Made by a program: the position numbers and the translations under genes. A model generated the notes under the pieces. That model saw only the letters and a program-made list of their open reading frames with translations. It was not told the DNA's origin and made no database searches. Source: DASUPK01 sp963848955 (GTDB taxonomy: Bacteria; Actinomycetota; Thermoleophilia; Solirubrobacterales; 70-9). Taken from it: a stretch of DNA of 64,000 nucleotides. Positions within the stretch are counted from its first letter, which is position 1. The number at the start of each line of letters is the position of its first letter. The stretch covers positions 1 through 64,000 of the forward strand of contig CAWKFQ010000006.1 of assembly GCA_963848955.1 (NCBI GenBank). The letters are read 5' to 3'. Of the stretch, positions 1-7,678 are shown in pieces.

Positions 1-222
1 CTTGTCGCCGTTGACCCGGAACTCTTTCGGTTCCCATCGTTGGTCCACGAGGGCATCTGGCTCCAACCAGGCCCGCAGCGCAGCCGCGCCTCTCACCGGT
101 GCTTCGACTCCCGGACGGATGAATTCGACCTCGGGATGGGCGATTTCTATCGCCGCGTCGAAGTCCCCGCGAGCAAGCGCCTCGTAGAGGCGGCGCAGGA
201 TCTCCACGTTCTCCTCCGACAT
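1..222 (-). CDS. SnoaL-like / NTF2-fold protein, 3' end outside window
   Basis: The minus strand reads from an ATG at 222 through the left edge for 74 codons without a stop, beginning MSEENVEILRRLYEALARG and continuing with DFDAAIEIAHPEVEF. This opening helix followed by a D-P-E-V-E-F strand is the usual start of small SnoaL-like (nuclear transport factor 2 fold) proteins. Many of these have no assigned reaction, so the substrate cannot be named. Family members are about 130 residues, so roughly half the gene is missing. Two further members lie in this window (25149-25541 and 43929-44334). Fold assignment is fairly secure; function is unknown. Confidence 0.75.
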   Translation of the reverse strand, partial: MSEENVEILRRLYEALARGDFDAAIEIAHPEVEFIRPGVEAPVRGAAALRAWLEPDALVDQRWEPKEFRVNGDK

Positions 223-269
223 CGCCCACGCAGTATCTCGCTGGCAGCGGTGGGGAGCTACCTCGCCGC

Positions 270-577
270 TCACGCCAACGCTCGGCCTCCTCTCCCGCCT
301 CGCCACGCTTTTCGACAATCCAGAAGTCCGTGTACTGCTGGACCACGTCTTCATGGTCGTCGGCGATGTGTCCGGGCGCCACAGCGAAGCGGTTCGACTG
401 CGAGCGGACCTCTTTCCATTCACCTCCGGACAATGGGATCCGAGCGCCGCAATCCAGCCGCCAGCACTCGCACCGAAAGCCGGCTGCTGCTTGGCCGTTT
501 CTCATCCACTCGACCTTGCGCTTGTTGAGGTCTCGGCACCAGTCCTCGTTGCGGGCGATCCGTTCCTCCTGCGTCAC
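270..577 (-). CDS. Small conserved-looking protein with Cys-x-Cys motif, probable frameshift near its end
   Basis: Starting at a GTG (577) the minus strand encodes VTQEERIARNEDWCRDLN, then a central FRCECWRLDCG segment and a VAPGHIADDHEDVV stretch, ending in a WIVEKRGEAGEEAER segment. I recall a family of about 100-residue Thermoleophilia proteins with this layout (RNE..., CEC...DC, APGH..., VVEK...), with no assigned role. The three cysteines could bind a metal. As written, the frame runs on past the expected end. One missing base at about 277-280 would give a TGA at 270-272 and a 102-residue protein, so the span is given as if repaired. No Shine-Dalgarno is obvious and the start is tentative. 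Confidence 0.55.
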
Positions 578-759
578 CTTGTTCAGTATCTCAGCCGCGA
601 AAGGTTTCAAACAGTCGGAGGGAGAGGGCACCGGAGAGGGACATGGCCAGGGAGGACATGGGGGACGGTCGGTAGGGGGAGGGTCGAAATGGCGATTCGC
701 AACTTCAGAAAACCGCCGATTGGGTTCTCGCAAGGGGAACGCGCGCGCCTGGAGCCCTG

Positions 760-1059
760 GTGACTGAGTGTCTTCACTGCCGGGGGGAGTTCCAGCCCAG
801 GCGCCGGGGGCACGTTTTCTGTTCGAGCTGGTGCCGGCACCGCGGCGAACGTGGGATGTCAGCGCCGGGGCTGTCCGACCGTGAACAGATAGCGCAGCTC
901 TTCGATCCATCTCGCGACCCTGAAGATCGGGTGCGCGCCGACGACTGGCACCCGGAGTCCGACTCTGCGTGGGTGAAGCTGGACTTGTGCAAGACGGTTG
1001 GATCGCGGCGCCGGTGGTACTTGGCCCTGCTCGCCGAGCAGCCGTCACAGAGGGGCTAG
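760..1059 (+). CDS. Small zinc-ribbon-like protein
   Basis: This 99-residue ORF starts with GTG and opens MTECLHCRGEFQPRRRGHVF followed by CSSWCRHRG. The CxxC and CxxxC pairs about 14 residues apart resemble the small zinc ribbons used in nucleic-acid-binding proteins. The rest (LFDPSRDPEDRVRADDWHP, then a WYLALLAEQ helix) is unassigned. It reads toward the strong hairpin at 1095-1130, which would end its transcript. Coding seems real because of the ordered cysteines and the matching terminator. Function is unknown. Confidence 0.55.
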   Translation: MTECLHCRGEFQPRRRGHVFCSSWCRHRGERGMSAPGLSDREQIAQLFDPSRDPEDRVRADDWHPESDSAWVKLDLCKTVGSRRRWYLALLAEQPSQRG

Positions 1060-1094
1060 CCGCCTTCGGGGCGAGAGCGCGACGCGGATCGAAC

Positions 1095-1130
1095 GCACGA
1101 GGGCCCGACGACGGTGCCGGGCCCCCGTGC
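1095..1130. terminator. Hairpin between convergent genes, likely bidirectional terminator
   Basis: GCACG-A-GGGCCCG (1095-1107) pairs with CGGGCCC-C-CGTGC (1118-1130) around a 10-base loop, a 12-bp stem with one A-C mismatch. A short T-rich stretch follows on the plus strand. It lies between the plus-strand gene ending at 1059 and the minus-strand gene ending at 1151, so it can serve both. Confidence 0.65.
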
Positions 1131-1150
1131 TTTCCGCTTTCTCTCGTCGT

Positions 1151-1676
1151 CTAGAAGAAGACGATGTCGAACGGGTCGTTTACGAATCCGGCGTTGTTGA
1201 CGTACACCGTGACGTCCGTGAACGGTGCCGTGCAGGGCGGGCTCTGACCAGGCGCCGACGTCGAGGCAATGGTGCCCTGCGCCGCCTCAGCGTTGGCGCT
1301 GACGACCGCCGTCTTCACGGGAACGGCAAGGTCGAAAGCAATAGCGCCCGGTGAGAGGACGGTTGACACCGAGCACAGCACCACCGCTCTGGAAGAGCGT
1401 GCCGCCAGCGGTGACCGTGGCGAAGCCGATCGGCAGCGAACCGCCGGTGGAACTGATCTTGGCGGGCGTGATCGCGCCATTGGCGATCTTTGCGTTGGTG
1501 ACCGCGCCATCGGCGATCTTGACCTTCGTGACCGCGTTCCCCTTGAGCTGCTTGGTGCCCACGCTCTTCTTGGGAATCTTGGTTGCCGCGTAGGCGCCAC
1601 CTCCCAGCGCTACCACGAGCGCGACGATTGCTACGACCATCGCAGGCGACGGTCGCGCGACACGAGGTTTCCTCAT
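1151..1676 (-). CDS. Secreted decapeptide-repeat protein, single-base frameshift
   Basis: The protein starts MRKPRVARPSPAMVVAIVAL with a hydrophobic signal segment (about residues 13-31, ending YAA). About three decapeptide units follow: VTKVKIADGA, VTNAKIANGA, ITPAKISSTG. Such VTxxKIxxGA repeats occur in many exported actinobacterial proteins and may form a left-handed or trimeric beta structure; the function is unknown. The C-terminal half continues in another frame (FDLAVPVKTAVVSANAEA to NDPFDIVFF and stop at 1151). The switch lies at an AAA run (1335-1337 on the plus strand), where one surplus base restores a 174-residue protein. I treat it as one gene with a homopolymer error. Confidence 0.7.
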
Positions 1677-1751
1677 TCGACTCTCCCTTCATTTCTGGCT
1701 GTCTCCGGCCTTTTCCGGCCATCCTAACCCGGTGAAGGGGGGCGGGCCTAA

Positions 1752-1772
1752 TAGGGCGCTGCGCAAAAACGG
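1752..1772 (+). repeat. Direct repeat, left copy, flanking mop
   Basis: The 21-base sequence TAGGGCGCTGCGCAAAAACG plus a final G recurs at 2103-2123 with one mismatch (TAG then G or C). The copies are in the same orientation, 351 bases apart, on either side of the mop gene. Origin unknown. Confidence 0.6.
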
Positions 1773-1855
1773 GGCGCGCCACTCTGACTGCAACCGCAAC
1801 TGCAACCATCCGGCCGTTCGGGCTTCTCCCCGCGTGCTGCAGAAAGGAATAGTCA

Positions 1856-2068
1856 ATGCAACTCAGTGCACGCAACAAGCTTCCGGCCACGGTTACCAAG
1901 ATCACCCGAGGCGAGGCGATCGCCAACGTCGAACTCGATGTCAATGGGCAGCGTCTGGTCGCATCGATCACCGTCGAAGCGGTCGAGGAGCTCGGGCTCC
2001 GCGAAGGCACCGAGTGCTGGGCTGTGGTCAAAGCCTCCGACGTAATGGTCGGCATTCCGCACGACTAG
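1856..2068 (+). CDS. mop: Molybdopterin-binding (Mop/TOBE) protein
   Basis: The 70-residue protein (MQLSARNKLPATVTKITRG ... VVKASDVMVGIPHD) is a complete single Mop domain. The LSARNxLxxxVxxI opening and the C-terminal A-V-V-K-A-S-D-V-M strand are the family signature. Molbindins of this size bind molybdate or tungstate as oligomers and act in the cytoplasm as storage or homeostasis proteins. A purine-rich AGAAAGGA lies about 8 bases upstream of the ATG. No mod transport or molybdenum-cofactor gene is next to it. The gene sits between the two copies of a 21-base direct repeat. Confidence 0.9.
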   Translation: MQLSARNKLPATVTKITRGEAIANVELDVNGQRLVASITVEAVEELGLREGTECWAVVKASDVMVGIPHD

Positions 2069-2102
2069 TCAGTTGAGCAGGGCCGCGATCTTCGCCGCCG
2101 GG

Positions 2103-2123
2103 TAGCGCGCTGCGCAAAAACGG
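2103..2123 (+). repeat. Direct repeat, right copy, flanking mop
   Basis: Second copy of the 21-base repeat at 1752-1772. It runs into two copies of CGGACACG (2121-2128 and 2132-2139) separated by GAT. The rest of the 2069-2306 gap holds no gene I can support. Confidence 0.6.
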
Positions 2124-2281
2124 ACACGGATCGGACACGAGAAGTTCCCGTTTCGTCACGCCTAGCGGCCGTCTGCGAGCCCCTCGCACCACGTTTCCCC
2201 TGCACTGACGGACAACCGCGGATTCTCTCCGCTACCCGCTGCCACCCGCATGCGGGAACACCTTGTTACAAGCGGCTCTTG

Positions 2282-2304
2282 GGGCCCCGGTTGGAAACGG
2301 GCCC
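2282..2304 (-). terminator. Possible terminator hairpin after gatB
   Basis: GGGCCC at 2282-2287 pairs with GGGCCC at 2299-2304, with extra GTT/AAC pairing inside. It begins 3 bases after the gatB stop on the minus strand. There is no clear U tract, so it may work only as a transcript-end stabiliser. Confidence 0.4.
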
Positions 2305-2306
2305 GG

Positions 2307-3749
2307 TTAGGAGGCGCCGAGGCGCTCCCGGATCAGCTTCTGGACCGCTCCCCCGTCCGCGCGGCCCTGGGTCTGCTTCATCACCGCGCCCATGATGCGA
2401 CCGATCGCCTTGGCGTTGCCATCGCGCACCTGCTGGGCGGCCTCGGGCTCGGCCTCGATCGCCGCGTCGACGGCTCTCTCCAGCTCGCCCGAGTCGGAGA
2501 TCTGTGCCAGCCCCTCGCGCTCGACGATCGCCGAGGGATCCCCTCCCTCGGCCACCAGCTTCGCCAGTACCCGCTTGCCCGACCCGTGGGAGATCGCCTT
2601 CGCCTCGACCATGCCGGCCAGGGCTGCCACGGCCTCGGGCGTCGCCTGCGAGGAGCCGGGGTCCTGCTCGCCGCCGGTTTCCCGTAGCGCCGCGACCAGC
2701 TCGCCGGTGACCCAGTTCGCGATCGCCTTCGCCGAGGCGCCGTCAGCCGCCTCCAGCGCCCGCTCGAAGTACTCGCCGTAGGCGGGCTGGAAGGCCAGCG
2801 TCGCCGCGGCCTCCTCGGAGATGCCGACCTCTTTCAAGTAGCGCTCGCGCCTGGCGGCGGGCAGCTCGGGCAAAGCCTCGCGGGCCTCGGCCAGCATCGC
2901 CTCGGTCGGCGCCACCGGCACCAGGTCCGGCTCGGGGAAGTAGCGGTAGTCGTGGGCGTACTCCTTGGAGCGCAGCGGGGTCAGGGATCCATCCTCGGGA
3001 TGGAAGTGGAGGGTCTCCTGCTGGACGTCGGACCCTGCCTCCAGCAGCTCGCGCTGGCGCGCCAGCTCGGCCTCGATGCCGCGCTCGAGGAAGCGGAAGC
3101 TGTTCATGTTCTTGAGCTCGGTCTTGACGCCGAGCTCATCCGAGCCCTCGGGCCGCAGCGAGATGTTGCCGTCCACCCGCAGGCTGCCCTCCTCCATGTT
3201 CACGTCGCTGACGCCGAGCTGGCGGATCGTTTCGCGCAGCAGCTGCGCCCACTCTCGCGCTCCTGCAGCTGACTTCAATTCGGGCTCGGTCACGATCTCC
3301 ACCAGCGGCGTGCCGCCGCGGTTGAAGTCCACCAGCGAGGACCCCGAACCGTGGATGCGGCCCGAGTCGCCCATGTGGGTGAGCTTCGCGGCGTCCTCCT
3401 CCAGGTGCGCGCGGGTGATGCCGACGCCGGCGAAGGTGCCCCTGGCCGCGATCGGCTGGTCGTACTGGCTGATCTGGTAGCCCTTCGGCAGGTCCGGATA
3501 GAAGTAGTTCTTGCGGGCGAACTCGCTGCGGGCGGGGACCTCGCACTCCAAGGCGGCGGCGATCATCAGCGCGTAGCGAATCGCCTGCTCGTTGATCGTC
3601 GGCAGCGTCCCGGGGTGGCCCAGGCAGACCGGGCAGGTGTGGACGTTGGGCTCATCCCCGAAGCTGAGCTCGCAGCCGCAGAACATCTTCGTACGCGTCG
3701 AGAGCTGGACGTGGATCTCCAGCCCGATCACCGCCTCGTACTCACCCAT
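2307..3749 (-). CDS. gatB: Aspartyl/glutamyl-tRNA amidotransferase subunit B
   Basis: The 480-residue protein starts MGEYEAVIGLEIHVQLSTRT and has the GatB landmarks CGCELSFGDEPNVHTCPVC (zinc site cysteines), GHPGTLPTINEQA and PDLPKGYQISQYD. A GatB/YqeY helical tail (residues about 330-480) binds tRNA. GatB activates the misacylated Glu- or Asp-tRNA by phosphorylation and receives ammonia from GatA. It is the last gene of the minus-strand set gatC-gatA-peptidase-gatB, 18 bases after the peptidase gene. Length and motifs are normal. Confidence 0.97.
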   Translation of the reverse strand: MGEYEAVIGLEIHVQLSTRTKMFCGCELSFGDEPNVHTCPVCLGHPGTLPTINEQAIRYALMIAAALECEVPARSEFARKNYFYPDLPKGYQISQYDQPIAARGTFAGVGITRAHLEEDAAKLTHMGDSGRIHGSGSSLVDFNRGGTPLVEIVTEPELKSAAGAREWAQLLRETIRQLGVSDVNMEEGSLRVDGNISLRPEGSDELGVKTELKNMNSFRFLERGIEAELARQRELLEAGSDVQQETLHFHPEDGSLTPLRSKEYAHDYRYFPEPDLVPVAPTEAMLAEAREALPELPAARRERYLKEVGISEEAAATLAFQPAYGEYFERALEAADGASAKAIANWVTGELVAALRETGGEQDPGSSQATPEAVAALAGMVEAKAISHGSGKRVLAKLVAEGGDPSAIVEREGLAQISDSGELERAVDAAIEAEPEAAQQVRDGNAKAIGRIMGAVMKQTQGRADGGAVQKLIRERLGAS

Positions 3750-3767
3750 CGGGGAGGCCTTCCCGCA

Positions 3768-4085
3768 TCAGAGCCCGAACCCCCTGACCTGGTCCTCGTC
3801 CATGCCGAAGTAGTGGCCGACCTCATGCAGGACGGTCTTGATCACCTCGTCGCGCGAGGGATGGGTCTGGCGGAAGATGACGATCCGCTGCAGCCCGCCG
3901 CTGGGGTCATAGATGCCCATCAGGTCCTCGGTCGGGTGGCGGTCCTCGACCAGCACGGCGACGTCCGAGAGCTCCTTCGCGAACTCCGGCGGCAGCATGT
4001 CGAGGGCTTCGCGCACCGCCTCGACCACCTCCTCGTCGCTCAGCTGCGGCTGCTCGCGCCACCAGGTCGGCATCGCGGAGCTCAT
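3768..4085 (-). CDS. Small zincin-type metallopeptidase-family protein
   Basis: The 105-residue protein has a clear HEVGHYFGMDEDQV motif near its C-terminus (about residues 89-102), that is HExxH with a downstream acidic residue. It matches the minimal zincin family (Zincin_1, formerly DUF1025), whose members lack a signal peptide and have no settled substrate. Its ATG overlaps the gatA stop by 4 bases and gatB follows, so it is co-translated within the amidotransferase operon. Activity is inferred from the motif only. Confidence 0.85.
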   Translation of the reverse strand: MSSAMPTWWREQPQLSDEEVVEAVREALDMLPPEFAKELSDVAVLVEDRHPTEDLMGIYDPSGGLQRIVIFRQTHPSRDEVIKTVLHEVGHYFGMDEDQVRGFGL

Positions 4086-5533
4086 GGGCTGCCCCCGTTG
4101 GCGGCGGCGGGGACCGAGTCGAAGCCGATCGCCCGCTCCAGGGCGAAGGCGGCGTCGAGCATCCCGCTCTCGCTGAACGCCGGCCCGGCGATCTGAAAGC
4201 CGACAGGCAGCTCGGGGCCACCGCCTTCAGGCTCAGCCAGCCCGGCGGGGAGCGAGATCGCCGGAATGCCGGCGAGCGGCATCGGCACGGTGCAGTAGTC
4301 GCTCATGTACATCGCCAGCGGGTCGTCGGTGCGGGCGCCCAGCTCGAAGGCGACCGTCGGCGAGGTCGGGGTGACGACGAAGTCGAAGCGCTCGAACGCA
4401 GTCGCGAAGTCCTGGGCGATCTTGGTCCGCACCCGCTGGGCGCGCCCGTAGTAGGCGTCGTAGTAGCCCGAGGAGAGCGCGTAGGTGCCCAGCATGATCC
4501 GGCGCTTGACCTCGTCGCCGAAGCCGTCGTGGCGCGTCCGCTCATACATCTCGGTCAGGTCCTCGCCGTCCGTGCGCGGACCGAAGCGGACCCCGTCGTA
4601 GCGGGCGAGGTTGCTGGAGGCCTCAGCGGGCGCGAGCACGTAGTAGGCCGAGATTCCGTGCGGAGCATGAGGCAGCTCTGTCTCCGAGACCTCGCCGCCG
4701 AGCTCCTCGATCAGGGCGACCGTGCGGTCGAACACGTCGCGCACCCCCGCCTCGATCCCTTCCGCGTCCCCGGCAAGTTCGCGGGGGACGCCGAAGCGCA
4801 TGCCCTTCAGGTCCTCGCGCGAGGGCAGCTCGACGCCTCCCTCGATCCCGACCGAGGTCGAGTCGCAGGGGTCGCGTCCCTCCATCGCTCGCAGCAGCAG
4901 GGCCGCGTCGGTCACGTCGCGGGTCAGCGGGCCGCACTGGTCCAGCGAGGAGGCGAAGGCGATCTCGCCGTAGCGCGAGACGGCGCCGTAGGTGGGCTTC
5001 AGCCCCACGATCCCGCACAGCGAGGCCGGCTGGCGGATCGAGCCCCCGGTGTCGGTCCCGATCGCGCAGGGCGCGAGACGGCCCGCGACCGCCGCCGCCG
5101 AGCCTCCCGAGGAGCCGCCGGGGACCCGGGCGGTGTCCCAGGGGTTTTTGACGTCGCCGTATGCGGAGTTCTCGTTCGAGGAGCCCATCGCGAACTCGTC
5201 CATGTTGGTCTTGCCCAGCAAGCTCGCCCCCGCCTCGGCGAGCTTGCGCACCGCGGTCGAGTCATACGGCGGTACGTAGCCCTCGAGGATCCGCGACCCG
5301 GCGGTGGTCGCGACGCCCTCGGTGCAGAAGATGTCCTTGACCGCGACGGGGATTCCGCTCAGCTCCCCTTCGACCTCCCCGCCGGGCTCCTGGGCGGTCC
5401 ACAGAAAGGCGTTCAGGGGATCCGCGGCCGCCGCCTCACGGTAGGCGTCGAAGTACTCGGCGGGCGACAGCTCTCCGGCGCGGATCCGCTCGGCCGCCTG
5501 CGCGACCGTGAGCTCGAGCAGCTCAGCCCCCAT
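4082..5533 (-). CDS. gatA: Aspartyl/glutamyl-tRNA amidotransferase subunit A
   Basis: This 483-residue amidase-signature protein liberates ammonia from glutamine for the GatB reaction. The Ser-cisSer-Lys triad is visible: Lys in IPVAVKDIFCTEG (about residue 69), cisSer/Ser in PGGSSGGSAAAVAG and Ser in GTDTGGSIRQPASLCG. It starts MGAELLELTVAQAAERIRAG, 15 bases after gatC, and its stop overlaps the next ATG. Nothing is missing relative to the family. Confidence 0.97.
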   Translation of the reverse strand: MGAELLELTVAQAAERIRAGELSPAEYFDAYREAAAADPLNAFLWTAQEPGGEVEGELSGIPVAVKDIFCTEGVATTAGSRILEGYVPPYDSTAVRKLAEAGASLLGKTNMDEFAMGSSNENSAYGDVKNPWDTARVPGGSSGGSAAAVAGRLAPCAIGTDTGGSIRQPASLCGIVGLKPTYGAVSRYGEIAFASSLDQCGPLTRDVTDAALLLRAMEGRDPCDSTSVGIEGGVELPSREDLKGMRFGVPRELAGDAEGIEAGVRDVFDRTVALIEELGGEVSETELPHAPHGISAYYVLAPAEASSNLARYDGVRFGPRTDGEDLTEMYERTRHDGFGDEVKRRIMLGTYALSSGYYDAYYGRAQRVRTKIAQDFATAFERFDFVVTPTSPTVAFELGARTDDPLAMYMSDYCTVPMPLAGIPAISLPAGLAEPEGGGPELPVGFQIAGPAFSESGMLDAAFALERAIGFDSVPAAANGGSP

Positions 5534-5548
5534 CGATGGGACTCCTCA

Positions 5549-5833
5549 TCACGCCTGTGGCGAGGGGACGCGGAAAGCGCCGTCGGCGGGGTCGGGCGCG
5601 GGCTCGAGCACCCGCTCGCGAGGCCAGCTCGGCCGCGGCTCGTCGGGCCGCAGCACGTTCTCCAGCCGGATCACGTGGGAGGTTGGCTCGACGTCGTCGA
5701 GGTCGAGCGCCGCGATCCGCTCGACGTGCTCGAGGATGCCGCTGAGCTCGCGGGACATGCGCTCCACCTCCTCGTCGCCGAGGCGAAGGCGCGCCAAGCG
5801 CGCCACGTGCAGGACCTGCTGGCGGTCGATCAC
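5549..5833 (-). CDS. gatC: Aspartyl/glutamyl-tRNA amidotransferase subunit C
   Basis: The 94-residue protein (start GTG, MIDRQQVLHVARLARLRLGD ... EPTSHVIRLENVLRPD) has the usual GatC helix pair and the VxPxxH-like belt that wraps the GatA-GatB interface. It is the first gene of the gat operon. A TAGAAT box ends 7 bases before the GTG and no Shine-Dalgarno is seen, which fits a leaderless transcript starting at or next to the start codon. Confidence 0.93.
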   Translation of the reverse strand: MIDRQQVLHVARLARLRLGDEEVERMSRELSGILEHVERIAALDLDDVEPTSHVIRLENVLRPDEPRPSWPRERVLEPAPDPADGAFRVPSPQA

Positions 5834-5840
5834 TCGCGGG

Positions 5841-5846
5841 ATTCTA
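5841..5846 (-). promoter_or_regulatory. -10 box of the gat operon, leaderless type
   Basis: TAGAAT on the minus strand, 7 bases before the gatC GTG. No convincing -35. Confidence 0.5.
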
Positions 5847-5890
5847 GGTCGCGCTCGAGGAGGGCCGTCAGGCGGCGCCGAGCGCCGTCG

Positions 5891-7588
5891 TCAGCCCTTC
5901 TTCTTGGGCTTCTTCTTGACGCACTTCCCCTGCTTCAGCTTCTTGCCCTTCTTGCACTTCTTCTTCTTCGCGGGCGGCGGAGGCGGCGGAGAGCTGCCGC
6001 CGGGCGGCGGGGGTTCCAGCGCGAAGCTCGCGGTCACGAGGCGGCTGCTGCCCGCGAGGGTGACGGTGCACTGAGCACCCGTCGCGCTGTCGCAGCCGCT
6101 CCAGGAGGTGAAGTCCGAACCCGCCGCAGGCGTCGCGGTCAGCACCAGCGTGGCGCCGTCGACCAGGCTCTGGGAGCAGTCGCTCGGGCAGCTGATCTCG
6201 GCCGCCGTGACCGTGCCGGTGCCCGCGCCGCCGGCCACCGAAGCGGTGACCGTGCGGTGGGGGCGCTCGTAGGAGCCGATGTCGCAGACGGGTCCGCCGT
6301 CCGCCCGCGGGAATCCGCGCTGGTCGACCGTGAGGCCGCCGCAGCTCGCCTCGGCCGCGTCGATCGCAGGGCTCCCGGACGGCAGCGCGTGCGTCTGGGT
6401 CGTGCCCGGGGGGTTCAGCGCCAAGGGCTCGAGCATCGGATCGGTGCTGTTGAGGTTGCCCTCGGCCGTGCCGAAACCGCAGCTGGTCCCGGAATCGATG
6501 TTGTTGCCCGGTGTCGCGGACACGATCGTCGCCGCCGACTGGGTCCCGCACGCGCCCGTCGAGCCGAAGATCGTGTTGCGCGCGGTCACCGTGGCGCCAT
6601 TGGATGCGACGAGGTCCGCTCCCGGCAATCCCGTGTTGCCGCTGAAGGTGACGTTGGTGAGCGAGGCGCTGGCGCCGAGCTGGACTCCACCCGCGCCGGT
6701 CGCCGTGCCGGTGTTGCCGCTGATCGTGCTGTTCGTGATCGAGCGGGCTCCTGGGTTGGAGCCGCTGAAGATGCCGGCTCCCTCGGAGCCGGGGCCGCTG
6801 ACGTTGTTGCCGCTGATCGTGCTGCGCACGACGGTGAGGGCATCACTCGCCACGACCCCGCCGCCCTGCGCCGCGAGACTCTCGGTGGCGCCCACGATCG
6901 AGTTGCCGCTGATGGTGGTGTCGGTCAGGCTCAGGGGCCCCGCGCTGGAGAGGCCGCCCCCGGCGCCGCTCAGCCCCGCGGCCAGCGTGAGCGTGTTGTC
7001 CGTGATCGCGCTGTCGGAGATCGTCAGCGTGGCGCCGCTTGAGGCGCTGAAGACGCCCGCTCCGTGGGCAGCAGCGCCGCCGACGGCGACGGCGCCATTC
7101 GAGGTGACGACGACGTTATCCAGCTCGGTGCTCGCATCGGTGCGGATCGCTCCGCCGCCGCCGCTGAGCCGGTCACCGAGGCCGTCCTCGAGACGGATGT
7201 CCCTGAAGGTCGTAGGGGACGCCGAGGAAGTGACCGTGAAGAGCTGAACGAGGTCGCCGCCGTCGACCGCGTTGAGCCCGGGTCCGCTGCTGCCGTTGCC
7301 GTCGATTGTGACCGGCGCGGTGACGACGAGCGTGCTCGCAGGACTGATCGGCCCGATCCCGACCGGGTCGAAGCCGATCGCGTCCGCGGTGGGGGTGGAG
7401 TTTGACTCCTCGATCGCCGCCCGCAGCGTGCAGTCGCCTGCGCTGCTGGTCACCTCACAGACCCCGTCTATGAGCGCGTCTGAGCCGTCACCGGCGTTGT
7501 TGACCGTGAAGTCAGCCGCCGCGGGTGCCGCGAGCGCCAAACACGCCACCGACGCGACCAACCCCACCAGCAGCCTGGCTCTGTTCAT
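5891..7588 (-). CDS. Secreted right-handed beta-helix protein with Lys-rich tail
   Basis: The predicted 565-residue protein begins MNRARLLVGLVASVACLALA and has a signal peptide ending near AAPAAA. Next comes a CTLRAAIEESN segment, typical of choice-of-anchor Q / CSLREAI-type exported proteins. Many short beta-helix rungs follow (repeated DTTISGN, STISGNN, SAITDN). The helix ends near CDIGSYERP at about residue 450. A Cys-containing repeat domain follows (TATPAAGSDFTSWSGC ... VTASFALE), resembling bacterial InlB-type B repeats. The end is proline-rich and then strongly basic (KKKKCKKGKKLK). The open frame extends far upstream without a good start. I chose the ATG at 7588 because the signal peptide begins there. 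Role is unknown; a surface or wall-associated protein is likely. Confidence 0.8.
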   Translation of the reverse strand: MNRARLLVGLVASVACLALAAPAAADFTVNNAGDGSDALIDGVCEVTSSAGDCTLRAAIEESNSTPTADAIGFDPVGIGPISPASTLVVTAPVTIDGNGSSGPGLNAVDGGDLVQLFTVTSSASPTTFRDIRLEDGLGDRLSGGGGAIRTDASTELDNVVVTSNGAVAVGGAAAHGAGVFSASSGATLTISDSAITDNTLTLAAGLSGAGGGLSSAGPLSLTDTTISGNSIVGATESLAAQGGGVVASDALTVVRSTISGNNVSGPGSEGAGIFSGSNPGARSITNSTISGNTGTATGAGGVQLGASASLTNVTFSGNTGLPGADLVASNGATVTARNTIFGSTGACGTQSAATIVSATPGNNIDSGTSCGFGTAEGNLNSTDPMLEPLALNPPGTTQTHALPSGSPAIDAAEASCGGLTVDQRGFPRADGGPVCDIGSYERPHRTVTASVAGGAGTGTVTAAEISCPSDCSQSLVDGATLVLTATPAAGSDFTSWSGCDSATGAQCTVTLAGSSRLVTASFALEPPPPGGSSPPPPPPAKKKKCKKGKKLKQGKCVKKKPKKKG

Positions 7589-7665
7589 CCCCTCCCCACT
7601 CACGCGAGCGAAAGTACCAGAGGCTCCCGTCCGAATCGATCGAATATTTGTCGGCTTTCCGCGTT

Positions 7666-7671
7666 TAGGAT
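7666..7671 (+). promoter_or_regulatory. -10 box, leaderless type
   Basis: TAGGAT ends 7 bases before the ATG at 7679. It lies in the divergent 90-base gap shared with the beta-helix gene. Confidence 0.5.
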
Positions 7672-7678
7672 CAGCCCC

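Noticed and set aside
230..767. Overlapping plus-strand ORFs of 130-160 codons
   Set aside because: They lie opposite the SnoaL-like and Cys-x-Cys genes and show no motif; the minus-strand reading is far more protein-like.
2140..2200. tRNA-like 3' end GCGAGCCCCTCGCACCA
   Set aside because: No T-loop GTTC motif, anticodon stem or matching 5' acceptor strand nearby.
1..2300. Integrated mobile island at the left edge
   Set aside because: Accessory genes and a direct repeat are present, but there is no integrase, transposase, tRNA target or base-composition change.
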